Source of the DNA: Nigrospora sphaerica
Lineage: Eukaryota; Ascomycota; Sordariomycetes; Amphisphaeriales; Apiosporaceae
NCBI GenBank assembly: GCA_018287875.1
Contig: JAGVVL010000001.1
Span: 6,014,001 to 6,078,000 of the forward strand
DNA length: 64,000 bases
Reading direction: 5' to 3'
Made by a program: the position numbers and the translations under genes. Each line of letters starts with the position of its first letter. Positions within the stretch are counted from its first letter, which is position 1. Of this stretch, positions 22,523 through 33,643 are shown in pieces. Under the pieces are notes generated by a model. It made no database searches. It was not told the DNA's origin and saw only the letters and a list, made by a program, of their open reading frames with translations.

Positions 22523-25500
22523 TTACAGTCGTGTGTAGTAGCTCCCCAAGGACTTGGCAATCAAGTCCGTCTCCACAAAGTACTCCGCCTCGTCCGCGCT
22601 CATTTGCAGTTGGAACCGCTGCCTCAGCGTCGCCGTCGACTGTGCGACGCCGGCGGCGAAGCAGGGCATCTTGGAATCCCGACCCATCATGCTGACCAGG
22701 TCAATGAGCTGGTCCGCCTCCCGGCGCAATGCTGTCACTCCCGTCAGCTCGGAACCCCCGGGCGCCATCGTGACCGTGTCACACCGCCTTACCTTGGAAG
22801 GCTTGCTTGCATAGCCTCTTGAAATCGTCAAACTCGGGCGAACCGACGCCGCCCAGCACTTCGACGTACTCGTACGTGAGTTTGAACGGGGCCGCCTCGA
22901 ACCCGACGGACCCGGGCGAGTTCGACAGCATGAAGCCGAAATCAATGTGAACAATGTGTCCTTCGTTGTCGATGAGCACATTGCCGTTGTGCCGATCCTT
23001 CAGTTGGATCACGTAGGAGATGATGCTGTACGCTGCCAGCGAACGCTTAAAGGCGTCCACGGCCGCCTTGTAGGGCTCACTGTCGGGGGAGCCGAACGTC
23101 TTGACGAAGTGGTCCCGAAGCGTGGCGATGCGCCGCCGCGGGTTGGTGCCCGACTCAATCAGCGCAATCGTCAGACTCCTCTTGAGAGAATGCAGTGAAA
23201 CGCCGTTTGTGATGGTCTCGACGAGGCCCGACGACTCGCCCGTCACGAGGATGCGCATGAGCTTCACCCAGACGGGCACCTTGGCCGCGGTCCAGATCTT
23301 GTCGCACACCTGAATCAGCTGGCAGGCGAAGGCTTCCTGGCGCAGGTCGGCGCCCGTCTTAACGATGACGCTGACGAGGTCCCAGTTCTTCATCCAGCCG
23401 TACGGCGACGACTTGCGGATCCGTTCCTTCTTCTCCTGCCAAGCCTCGCCGAACACGGCCGCGCTGGGGTCGTCGCGGTCGCCCTTGCGCTGCACGCCAC
23501 CAGTCATGGCGTCGTTCTCCATGCGCTCCAGCCCGGCGCTCTCGTTCACGGCCGCTTCCAGCTCGGGCTCGAGCGTGTCGACGCTGCCCTCCGTGGCGCT
23601 GTGCGCCGCGTTTTCGGCCGCCGCCTGCGCCGCCGTGGCCTTGGCGATAATGAGGTCGAAGGTGGGGCCCTGGCCGTCGTCCGCCTCGAAGCTCTGTTCC
23701 TCGAGGCTCTGCATGCTGGCGATGATCTTGGCGCGGATGGCCGCCACCTCGCCGCGCGGCCGCTTGCCGCTCGTCGCCTCCAGCTGCGCCAGCATCTGCG
23801 ACGCCGTCCGCATGTGCGTCGCGAGCGCCGAAAAGTCGGGCTGGTCCACCGAGTTGTTCTTCGGGTTCGTAATCGTCATTCTCCGCAACCCCCCCGAGAT
23901 CCCTGGGCTGCTGGACCGCGACGTGGACGCGGCCGATGTCCTGGGTGTCGCTTCGGACAAGGTGGACATGGTGGTGGCCCCGCTGGTATGCCTCCCGTTC
24001 TTTCGGCTTCCGGCCTCGTCGTTGTAGGGTTTCAGCATGGGGGAGCTGCCGAGATCGCCCGACGTGGGCTCGAAGACGCTGTCGACCCGATCCGTAGCCC
24101 CTGCCTCGGCTGCCCGCTCGGCGGCCGTCGGCCGCGGCGCCTCGGACAGGTCGAATATACGCTTGCGCGATCCCTGTTCGGCCAGTAGCGTCGTGATCAG
24201 TCTTTGGTTGTCGGGGGACTCGGGGTCGAAGGTGAAGTCGTCCCTCAGTATCTCCACCATGATTAAGAAGGGCACCTTCTCGGCACTGTTCAGGACCGTC
24301 GCCTCCGCCGGGCTCACCCTCACGATGCGGTGGTGGCGGCTTTTGGAGGGCGAGCCCCCGACCAAGGTCGGGGGGCAGATGACGGGAATATCCAGCTCGG
24401 CGGGCAGATCCCGTGCGACCAGGGCCAGCTCTGCGCGCAGGGCGCTGAGCCGGGCCTGCTTCGGGACGATGACGAGCCGGTTCGAGATGTCCTCCAAGGC
24501 CTGCAAAAAGGCCGTCTGGCAGCGGAAGTAGTTTTGTCTGAGGAGCTTGCCCTTTTGCGCCAGCGTCATTTCCGACTGCGTAACGAGCGTTTTGACGTGG
24601 TGGGAATGCCGGCGCGAGAGACTGTCGCCCGGCCGAGGAAACACGGCCGAAACGGGCGTCGCCGGCCGATGGCCCCCCGGCGACCGAACGTCGGGCAGGG
24701 GGAGCGAGGAGGAGCTCAGATGCGCATCGGCGAGCCGGCTATCCACGTAGGCGGGTTTCCGTGGCTTCGGCGTCTGCTCTCCGGTCGGCTTCGGCGGCGG
24801 GCTCGCAGACGGGGGCGGGAGGGAAATGGACACGTGCGGGGACCGGGGCGTCGGTTCGGCCGGGGACTGAGGCTCGCCCAGCTCCAAGGGGCCGAGACCC
24901 CGGTGTAGCTCGCGGCGCCTCGACGACTTCGTAGACGTGACTGTCACGGTTTGGCTCCTCGTGGGTTTGGGGCCGGGGCTCGCTTCGGAAATGACGTCGC
25001 TGTCGGGCTGGGACCGCCTGGCCTGCGCCACCGCAAGAGGGCCGGCCCATTGCGGGAGTAAGGGCACGCCGATGCTGGCGAGCACGAAGCTGGCGAGCAC
25101 GGTGACGGGCAAGACGTTCTCCTGGATCTTGTCGTTGCGGACCGTGTCCGAGTGGCCGAAAACGACGTGCTGCACCTTGTTGTAGACCCGCCTGCACGTC
25201 TTGAACGCCTGTGCTTGCGGGGTCGAAGCGAGGTCGCGCAAGTACGTCTGGAAGAGCCAGAAGGTCTAGAGGGACGGTTCAGTAGCTCGCTCGACGCGGG
25301 GTGCACGCGGCGGCACGGGGGAAGGGGGGGGGGAGGCAAACCAGCAAGGCGGCGGTGACGGATTCCTCGCACAGATCCAGCAGGAACTCCTCGAGGGCCA
25401 TCGAATCGTTGTCGATGCTGATTATGAGGTGGCATAGCTGCGGCAGGAAGAACTCGATGTCCTCGTAGGGGAACTGGCGGAGCTTGGAGCACAGCACATA

Positions 25501-25739
25501 GTGGATGCCGACGTGGTCCGCGTAACGTCTGGAAGGGCACACGCATGGGTCAATGGACGAGGCCTCGGTGGCGGCGACGGCCGGCCGGCGCATGTACGCA
25601 CGCGCGCGCGCGCGCCCAGGCCCGGGGTGGGCACCGAGGGGGAGGGGGGAGGGACTCACGAGAGGTAGGAAACAGAGAGGAAAGGGTTCTGGTTGAAGAC
25701 ATCACTCTCGAGGAACCGCTTGAGCAGGTCCCACGACAT
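22523..25739 (-). CDS. pik1: Phosphatidylinositol 4-kinase Pik1
   Basis: This enzyme makes PI4P at the Golgi and nucleus and is needed for secretion. The exons are 25739-25660, 25528-25342, 25265-22793 and 22737-22523, with introns of 131, 76, 72 less 17 (=55) nt, the last at 22738-22792. The spliced product is 984 residues, the usual length. The N-terminal lipid-kinase-unique helical part starts MSWDLLKRFLESDVFNQNPF and continues RYADHVGIHYVLCSKLRQFP into FWLFQTYLRDLASTPQ. A long Ser/Pro-rich linker follows (about 110-300). The kinase domain is at the C-terminus, with the catalytic loop LKDRHNGNVLIDNEG (about 843) and the metal-binding HIDFGFML (about 860). The end is DLIAKSLGSYYTRL. Intron 1 contains a (CG)n run at 25601-25614. 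A frame reading through the last intron ends early at 22779 and is not the true C-terminus. Confidence 0.96.
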
Positions 25740-27621
25740 AGCGAAATGGTGACACGACTTGGAGAGGAAAAGGTCATGAGGGGGGGGAAGGGGACGGGGC
25801 TATCAGCCTCATGGATGGCATCTACACGTAGAGCTTTGTCATGGCGGGTCGGGGACCACAGGGCGCGAGAGCGGCACGCAACGAAAGGGGGCGGACGGAA
25901 GTCGGTCGTGGATACGGTCGGATCGGGAAAGGAGACGCAAGGGGTCGGAATGGAGGCCCAGGGCAGCCGGTTCTTGGTGCTTCTTCAGCGGCGCTGGGGA
26001 GAGGGTGGGAGAGGTTTGTTGTTCGTTTTTGTCTAGGTGGTCGGTACTCGCCTGGGCGGGCGGTACCCAGAGCCAGTGCCAGTGCCAGAGCCAGAGCCAA
26101 CCAGCCAGCCAGAGGCAGCGCGAGCGCGGGACCTCATGCCAATCCGTATCCATACATCCACCTTTACTGTGTAGGTCGCCGCCGCAGGCGGAGGGGCCTA
26201 CCGAATTGGCCATCTGCTCCTTTTTGGCAACGGCTGCTCGGCGAAGCGGGTCTGCCGGCCCTTGGGTTGCGCATCCCGCCAATGGCATGTCCATCTCTGC
26301 ACTACAGCCCGTCAGTGCTGGCCTATCGGGACCGGCCTTGTCGTCGCGGAAGGGCTCCAGTTAAGTACCGGCCCCCATTACGCCATACCCTTGGATCTAC
26401 GTTGTACTATGGATGGATGGGCGGATGACCGCCTACGACAGACAGGCCATGCACGGGGTTTTACCCGCGGGCCAGGGGAATGGACCGCCAGCCCTGGCAC
26501 ACATTGACACTCTACGACGTACGAGGACGTAGGGGGGGGGGACCATGCAGCGTAGATGTTGCTTGGTAACATGAATATGTATATACGCCATGTTTCTGGC
26601 GGAAGCGACAGGCGGCGCCCAGCTTGTTTCGAAGTACTGTACCTACTACATGGGCAGGCATGTAAATTGCGCACCGCCGGCCGGGAGTAAGTGGAGTAAG
26701 CTCACCCGCGGATGGACGTCTACATTGTCGAGCCATGGGCACTTGAAACTATGAGAGCCCGGAATATTCATCCAGGGCTTCCATGCCGGGGACGGCTTCC
26801 CCCTTCGCTTTATCCTACCTCTCTCCTTCGTTGGGAGTTCACAGTGTGATGGTACCAACCCCGTACCGGGGATATCAATATATCCGTATGCAGCAAGGAA
26901 CAAGCGGGGTTTCATACTTCGGTTGATGGGCCCCTCTTCCCTAATAAACTACCTACCTACCAAACAGAGGCAATACTGTCCACCTCCCGTTTCATCCCAA
27001 CCCAGGACGGACCTTCAGTCCCTCCATCAAAAACCCAGCTATCCCGATGACGGCCGGGCCGTCAAGGATGACTCGTCGGCCCGTGGGCCACGGGCTGTGT
27101 GCTACAGAATGCGGGCAGTACATGTGTGGCAGTGTGTGGGATTGCTCGCATTGAGCACCGGCCAGCCGTGGGTACGGTTGCGAGTTTCAAATGCGCTTGC
27201 GGTCGGTCCCACACGCCACAACTACAACACAGCACACGTGAAACACAATGGGCATTCTGGGTTCGGTTAGCGGCACTTCGTGCAAGGGGGAAAAAAAAAG
27301 AAGGGAAACATAATCACCTCCAGCGCGTGCGAGGCAGGTCACGTACCCGACCGCAGGAGAGAAAGATGGCATGGGACAAGCCCAGAACCTCGTATAAGGG
27401 TCTTGCCGGGAATATTATAAGTCGACTATCGGCCTGTGGTGGTCCCTGCACGCAGGGCGAGGAACCCAGCAGCAGCTGCTCGTCACCATCACGCTATCTA
27501 AACCCTCCAACGCCGGATATATGCCCTCCCACCTCTGAACGCCAGACGAACCGACCATTTCCTCGTGATTCCATTTCCATTACCGTATCATCGTGAGTGA
27601 AAGAGAGCGCGCCTCGTCCTT
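25740..27621. other. Intergenic: pik1 upstream region and bur6 3' side
   Basis: About 1.9 kb without a supportable gene. It has a short CCAGTG/CCAGAG direct repeat at 26075-26105, G runs near 25780 and 26530 and several GTACCTACTA-like motifs. The part next to 25740 should contain the pik1 promoter. Confidence 0.5.
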
Positions 27622-28668
27622 TTACGATGTCGGCTTCTTCTTGCGGCCGCCCCGCTTGCGTTTGGGCTCGGCCGGTTCGGCCTCGTCCTCGCTCTCCGTC
27701 TCGGCCTTGCCCTTGCCGGATTTGGATGTCTCCTCCTTCTCGCTGACCTTGGACACGATGTCGCGCAGGAAGTCCCATTCGTTGTTTGCGTCTATGGCCT
27801 GCTTGAGCATCTGCGCGCTGATGCGCTTCGAGCCCTTTTCCTGGGCTACGTCGGCGCTCTTGGTGACAATCTGCACCATGAAGAGCTCGAGGGCTTTGCC
27901 GACGGCGATGGGCGTCTGCTGCGCCACCTTGCCGACCTCCTCGTCGGCCTGCATTATGCGCTTGATGCGCGCCGTGGGGAACTTGGTTCGGACGGGCGAA
28001 GGCTCGATCTCGGGCGCTGCGGCCGCCTGGGCAGCGCGTCGCGGCGGCATGGCGGCGGCAGGCTCTGCGGCGATGGCGGGACGAGCGGATGCGGCGGTGG
28101 TGGCGGTGGTGGGTGTGGGGGATGCCTGGCTGGGCGGGAGGGGGCGCGAAGGCGGCTGCTGGTACTGGAGGGCGCCCGCGTGAGAGTCGGCGGCGTACTG
28201 CGCGGGCGGCGCGGGCGAATAGAAGTGCGGCGGCTGACTGCCCGAGACGGGGTGCGGCGGCGCGAGTGCGTGGACCGGATGTGGCGGTGTTGGGGAATGG
28301 TATGAAGCTGCCGGTTGCGATGCCGGGTGTTGGAGTTGGGGGTGGTAGTGGGTGTATGGCGGCGGTCGGGCAGGTGAGCTATAAGGCGACGCGCTGTATG
28401 CGTTGTTATACGTTTCGGGCGGCGGGTGTCGGGCACTGGGAGGGCTGGAGTGGCCAGGAAAGAGTTGGTAGCTCTGGTGGGGCTGTGGCTGACCGTACCC
28501 TCCGGTCGCTGGCGCCTGCAACGGGAAGGCAGAGCCGGCCAATACGGGTGGTGTTTGCCGTGGTGGTTGTGTCGCAGTCGCAGCAACACCAGCAGCAGGT
28601 CCGCCCGCGGGGAAGAAGGAGGAGAAGTTGGGGGATTTGGGGGCGTAGGTGCCGTCGCCGTCCGACAT
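27622..28668 (-). CDS. bur6: NC2 alpha transcription corepressor (DRAP1/Bur6)
   Basis: This is the histone-fold subunit of negative cofactor 2, which clamps TBP on promoters together with NC2 beta (Dr1). It is a single exon of 348 residues from the ATG at 28668. The first 229 residues are a low-complexity Pro/Gln/Ala/Tyr-rich extension (for example SYHSPTPPHPVHALAPPHP). The histone fold follows at 230-308: FPTARIKRIMQADEEVGKVA, then PIAVGKALELFMVQIVTKSA, and KRISAQMLKQAIDANNEWDF. The tail is acidic then basic (ESEDEAEPAEPKRKRGGRKKK), a likely nuclear localisation signal. The NEWDFL ending of the fold separates it from NF-YC and Dpb3-type proteins. The long N-terminal extension is absent from yeast Bur6. 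Confidence 0.93.
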   Translation of the reverse strand: MSDGDGTYAPKSPNFSSFFPAGGPAAGVAATATQPPRQTPPVLAGSAFPLQAPATGGYGQPQPHQSYQLFPGHSSPPSARHPPPETYNNAYSASPYSSPARPPPYTHYHPQLQHPASQPAASYHSPTPPHPVHALAPPHPVSGSQPPHFYSPAPPAQYAADSHAGALQYQQPPSRPLPPSQASPTPTTATTAASARPAIAAEPAAAMPPRRAAQAAAAPEIEPSPVRTKFPTARIKRIMQADEEVGKVAQQTPIAVGKALELFMVQIVTKSADVAQEKGSKRISAQMLKQAIDANNEWDFLRDIVSKVSEKEETSKSGKGKAETESEDEAEPAEPKRKRGGRKKKPTS

Positions 28669-29539
28669 GCTTTATTTGGGCTGTCTCGGGATGCGGGCGG
28701 GCTCAGTTCGGCAGGGTGGAAGGGGGTAACGTAAGGTAGGTTCAGTCCGTTCGATGACGCTGCCAACCAACCGCCGGGCCTGAATTGTAGGGAGCCAGCC
28801 AGTCTCGCGCGTGCTGGGGGAAGGGTGATGCGTTTGCCCAAGTCCAGTCAGCGCACGCCGTGGCTGGACGAAGGGAAGGGATGGGCGGACGGGCCTGGGA
28901 CTGGGACTGGCGGATGAGCCGAGGCAGGGGGGGCGCGGTTTGATGGCGGGGCTAACAAAGAGCTCTCTCTCAGAGACCTTCCTGCTTCCCTCTTTTTTTT
29001 CTCTCGCTAGTCCCCCTTTGTCTCTGCCTGCCCGCAAACTTGGCGGCGCAATCACTTCGGGCGGAGCCAAAGCAAGCGTCGTGCCGCAGCCGGTATCCCG
29101 CGATGGAAGGCAAGAGGCTTGGACGGGCGAGGGCTGGGACCGGACCAGTGGTCACCCGACGCAGCGGAATAGGTGGGTAGTAGATACGCGCACCACAACG
29201 GGTCGCTGGAACAAGTCGGAAGGGCGGCGGCAGGATGAAGCCAGCAGCGCCCAGGGCGAGCGCAAGGAGGCGGGAGGGGGAGGATGCGGGCTTCCAAGTA
29301 GCTGGTATGGAATACGGACCGGGTCTCAGGCCTCGAGAGTGATGGGAAGTAGCCAGGAGGACGGGAACGGAACAGGGTTGTAGTATAAGATGAAGTGACT
29401 CCCGCAGCAGATGAAGAATTTGCCGAGCCAATCAGAAACGGTCGCTCGGTTTTCCCAACTTCCACGCAGGATGGAGGATGGCTAGGGCGATGGAGGGAGG
29501 GATGGATAGGTATCGTCGTGTGTAGTTCGTTCGGCCCAA

Positions 29540-29576
29540 ACGGGGGGGGACGGGGACGGGGACGGGGGCACGGGTG
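29540..29576 (+). repeat. GGGGAC hexanucleotide repeat, possible G-quadruplex
   Basis: About three copies of GGGGAC within a longer G-rich run, giving four or more G tracts of three to eight bases with short spacers. It lies about 0.9 kb upstream of bur6. Confidence 0.7.
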
Positions 29577-30229
29577 GTGGCGGGAGGGGATGGTATTGGC
29601 TGTGCTTCGATCCCTCTGTCTCACTCTTTCGCTCTCTCTCTTCGTAGTCTCTCTTACTCAGACACGCTCCGGCAGCTCTACCTCGTCGCTTGGCCGGGCA
29701 GAAGAGCTTTTTTAAATACCTGGCTTGGGCCAAAGACCCGGGGCCGTCAGCCAAGCAGGGGTCCCGCTGTGGTGCGGGCATGCGTTGCTCGTCCTGATTG
29801 ATCTCCCCGTCCCATGGGATCCCATCCCGTTCAGGGTAAGGCAGTGTACGAAGTACCCCCTCCCGTACCTCCCTCCCATGGCGTCCGTTGCGCTGCCTGC
29901 TGCAGGGGCAGGCACCGACTGGAGCGACGCTCACCCAGCACCGCCACCAACATTTCCTCCCGAGTCTTTCAAGGCTGATGCAGATCACTCTGTCCATCCC
30001 CTCCAGCGCTAGCGCTACGTACTTATATCGGGCTAGTAGAAATACCCCAAGACGCGCCTTGACACACCCTCCCGACCCGCCCGCATGATGTTTTCTCACT
30101 CACGCACACCCACGCGTTCCGTCACCCCCATGTTGTGCAGTGTTGCCGTGTGTTCTCGCCATGGGCCGCTGTGGATGCATCTCCATCCTCCGTCACGTAT
30201 GTATGTACGGTGTTTACACCAACCTAGGT

Positions 30230-30250
30230 GCCTGCCTGCCTGCCTGCCTG
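30230..30250. repeat. TGCC tetranucleotide microsatellite
   Basis: Five copies of TGCC in an intergenic spacer. Confidence 0.85.
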
Positions 30251-31051
30251 ACTTTCTGGCGTCTCGAGCCCGGCATCACGGGCTGCGCCACGCAACTCTA
30301 CCGCGGGCCAGCGGTCGGGAGCCGGGGTTTCACAAACCCTCGGTTTACGTCCGCTTCGACGGCCCCCCAAGACACGTCGGCCGTCGGCGACAGGCTCGCA
30401 GACGCAGCACAGACGGCGGTGTGTCACCCGTGGTCTGTTTCAGACAAGGCAAGCGCCGTCAGCCTGGCCTACCCTCGGCCGTGTAGGTAGGGCTGGGACC
30501 GACCGGGCTGAGAAGACCGCCACCGCATGTGCTGCATTTACCGGCCACTCGTGTCCGTGAGTAAGAGGTACCTCATGCGGGGGATACTATATCCTTCTTC
30601 ACCCACGGGCCATCGCCACCCAGCAAGCCCTGGCAACGCGGGCTCGCATCACTCCCTCCTCTCCCCCTCTTCCGTCTTGTCCCCGCCGCCCGGTGCCATC
30701 AGGCGGAAAGAAGGATTTCGGACGCCGCCCCGGTACAGCATCTCATGTGCTCACGAGGCGACCTCGAGTGAACAGCCTGGTAGCTTGTGAGTCTCAACAA
30801 GCTTCGCCTATGCCGTTCTCGTCTCAGGCCTCGATAGTCCCCGAGCGTGTCATGAATGACGAAAACACATCAGAGCTTTTTCCGTACGGAGACCAGAACC
30901 TCTGGACTGGAAGCCGTGTGCAGCCGCGCTCTGGTTCCCGGTCCACAAGGTGGTCGCTGAAGGTTTACTTGATCTAATCTGACATGACACGGACTCGGCC
31001 GGCTTCGCCGTCCATTTCTGTATGGTTCCTCTATCCTGGGCCTGCCGGTGA

Positions 31052-32487
31052 TTAAATCGTGGCAGTGGGGATGACGGACTTGATCTGGTCGACCAGGCTC
31101 TTCAGCCCCCTTTGTCTATCCCGGGCCCCAGTGCTGAGGAAAAGCGAGGCGACGGGCCACGCATGGATGCCGCCGTCGTCTGCCATACTACTGATCGTAA
31201 TGCCGGCCGTCTTCAGGAATTTTACAAGGTCCTCAATGTCGCGTGCAAAAACCTCCTCGGCGCCGTACGCAATGAACAGGCCTCCCGGCGGGCAAGCGCG
31301 CCGCCACCAATCTACGTCTCTGCAGTCGCCCGGCGACACCAGCGGGTCCCTCACGGGCTGGTGCCCGGCATAATCGAGGGCATACTGGTGCAGCTTGTCT
31401 TGGTTCAGGTAGTCGCTTGCTGTGTTGCGGTGTTTGGGCGAAACCAAGGTGACCCAGGGGGAGATGAGGGCGGCCATGGCCGGAGTTTCAAGCCGCCAGG
31501 TGCCCGTGTCGTCCATCCTGTCAGCGTCGTGGCCCAGTTTCGCCAGGTGCAGCAGCAGGCTCAGCATGATGGTCGCCCCGGCCGAATCGCCACTGACGCA
31601 AACCTTGGACGCCGTGCCGACCGTCTCTAGCACGTGCCGGTACGCGGCAATGGCCTGTTGCAACTGCGTGGGGAAGACGGCGTCGGGCACAAGGGTGTAC
31701 TCTAGGGAGAAAATGGCCGGGTTGCTGTATCCGCTTTCGCCGAGCAACGAGAGCCAGGTCAGGAGATACTCGAGGTAGAAGTAGGGCGACCCCATCGAGA
31801 ATCCACCACCTAGATTCCTGTATTAGCAAAAGGCTCATGAATAGCAGCGTACAGAACGGCCGGGTTTGGGTTCTCACCATGGGCGTAAAAGATACAGACG
31901 TCTATCGGCTTCATCGGGTCTTTAATCATCCATACGCCTTTGAAGCGCTTCTAGACGGCGGCGGTTAGTACCGAGGCGGGGCCGGGGCAGCCGGGGGGAG
32001 GAAACACGCACATCCGTCGTCCGTTTCCAGTGGATGGGCCATCGCCAATAGCCGTGGCGCAGCAGTCGGAACCGCAAAAACGGCAGGGCGACGTGCCTGG
32101 AGAAGAAGACGCGGCCCACGCGGGGCGGGACGTGGGCAAAAGCGAAGCGGACGCATCGGACGACGAAGTCCTCGAAGCCCGACGCCCTCTGCACAAAGGG
32201 CGTCCGCTCCCCGCGGGACTGGAAGAAGTGCTCGTACACGAAGCCCACGGGCAGCTCGTACACTACGCCGTCGGGCCCCCTCCCTCTCTGTGAGCCGAGG
32301 AAACCGGGTCCGGTGGGTGGGAGGGGGGAAGAACTCGCACGCGGCAGCAGGACTTACACAGGAAGGGCAAGCAGCGCAACACGACGCCGACGGTGCCCAA
32401 CGGGCCGACGTGGACCAACAGCTGGGGCGCGAGGAAGACGCAGAAGACCAGGCAGTCCAGGTACGACACGGGGCCGAGATTCATCAT
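31052..32487 (-). CDS. Membrane-anchored alpha/beta hydrolase (hormone-sensitive-lipase-like esterase)
   Basis: I model four exons, 32487-32358, 32283-32012, 31950-31878 and 31809-31052, with introns of 74, 61 and 68 nt, giving 410 residues. The N-terminus (MMNLGPVSYLDCLVFCVFLA...) is strongly hydrophobic and is probably a signal anchor. The conserved oxyanion-hole motif HGGGF is split by the third intron and is rebuilt by splicing (FYAHGGGFSMGSPYFYL). The nucleophile elbow is GDSAGA, the acid is probably Asp or Glu in YGAEEVFARDIEDL, and the histidine is in GGIHAWPV. These features fit the alpha/beta hydrolase-3 (HSL) family, whose members cleave esters. The substrate cannot be told. The first exon boundary is the least certain, because the acceptor at 32284/32283 was chosen to keep the frame open. 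Neighbours give no functional hint. Confidence 0.82.
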
Positions 32488-33643
32488 GATTGACGGCGCG
32501 GCGGTCTCGAGGGGGGGGGTTGCCGTTTGGGTTCCTACGAGGACGCCAAGTATTAGATACCCAAAAACAAGCGGAGGTCGGCCCAGCAAAAAGCGGCTGT
32601 GCGACAAAGAGGGTTCCCCCGGTGCGGTTTCGGCGAGCGTGGGACGCCCGAGGTTCGGAAGCAAGAGAGGACGGGATGTTTTCGGGATGGAACAACGGGC
32701 CCCGGGGCGAAGGAACTGGGTGTTGTCGATCTAGGCTCGGGAGGAAGCGAGTTTATTACAGGGGGGAAGGGGCGCGTAGACGATTCCAAAAGGGGGGGTG
32801 AAGGTTCAGTGTGGTGGAATTGGGCTAACTGTCACATGCGGGAGGAAGCGTCTCTCGGCTGCGTCTATTCCTGTCTGGAAAGCTAGATATCCGGCGATGG
32901 GCTCGAACCACGCTCGCGACACGCAAACGCGGTAGAAGGTACCAACGACGTCCGTTGTGGTGACGTCGAGGAAGGACCAGGAACTTAAAGAGGGTCGAGT
33001 GGACAGATGGCCCTGAGCTCTCTCTCTCTGCATGGGCGCAAAGGGCTGAGCCACTTCTTCCGTTCCCTTGGCGTACAGCGTGAAAGCTTCTGAAGGGGAG
33101 GGCCAAAAACTACCGAGTACCTGAGAGAGGTACCAACCCCTGCGCCGCCCCGATCCACTAGGGCGCTCGTCGTTCCAACCCACTACCCACATCTAACGCA
33201 TCGATCTCCAAAGAGGCAGACACTTCCCGGGAAACGGACGAACATACAGGCAGCGTCGAGGGTTGGGTAACATGTACCTGACATGTAGGCACTTGGGGTA
33301 AGGTGCATCAACATGTAGGCGACTTTAGCCTTCAGGCTCCCCGTACGAGGCAGGCGACCCGGCAACCATGCCATGCCACCACCCATCCCTCTCCATGGCC
33401 CGTTCCCGGCGGCGCTGTAAGCGTGATTGCGCGGGTATGCTGGTAAGAACCACGGGCGAGTATTTGCGCCTTCTCGGCCCCTTTCTCGGGAGGATACTAC
33501 AATGGAGATCTACGAAAAAGGAGACGGACAAATGTAATCTATTCGGAACATCTCAAAGGCTCATAACAAACACCAAAAAAGCCCAGCGGCTAAAGATTAG
33601 TTCGTCTCGTGGAATTCGCGCGCGCGGCGTCCTACCTCCTCTC
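32488..33643. other. Intergenic: hydrolase upstream region and xylulokinase 3' side
   Basis: About 1.2 kb between two minus-strand genes. A TTCGAGCCC stretch on the minus strand near 32895 resembles a tRNA T-loop but lacks a matching acceptor stem. No gene is supported. Confidence 0.5.

Larger units (their letters stand above)
28669..31051. other. Intergenic: bur6 upstream region and hydrolase 3' side
   Basis: About 2.4 kb without a supportable gene. Visible items are a G-rich repeat (29540-29576), a CCAATCA box at 29428-29434, a CT-rich stretch at 29610-29655 and a TGCC repeat at 30230-30250. Frames in this stretch are short or of biased composition. Confidence 0.5.

Noticed and set aside
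32885..32950. Possible tRNA on the minus strand
   Set aside because: A TTCGAGCC loop is present, but the T stem has a mismatch and no 5' acceptor strand pairs with the 3' end.
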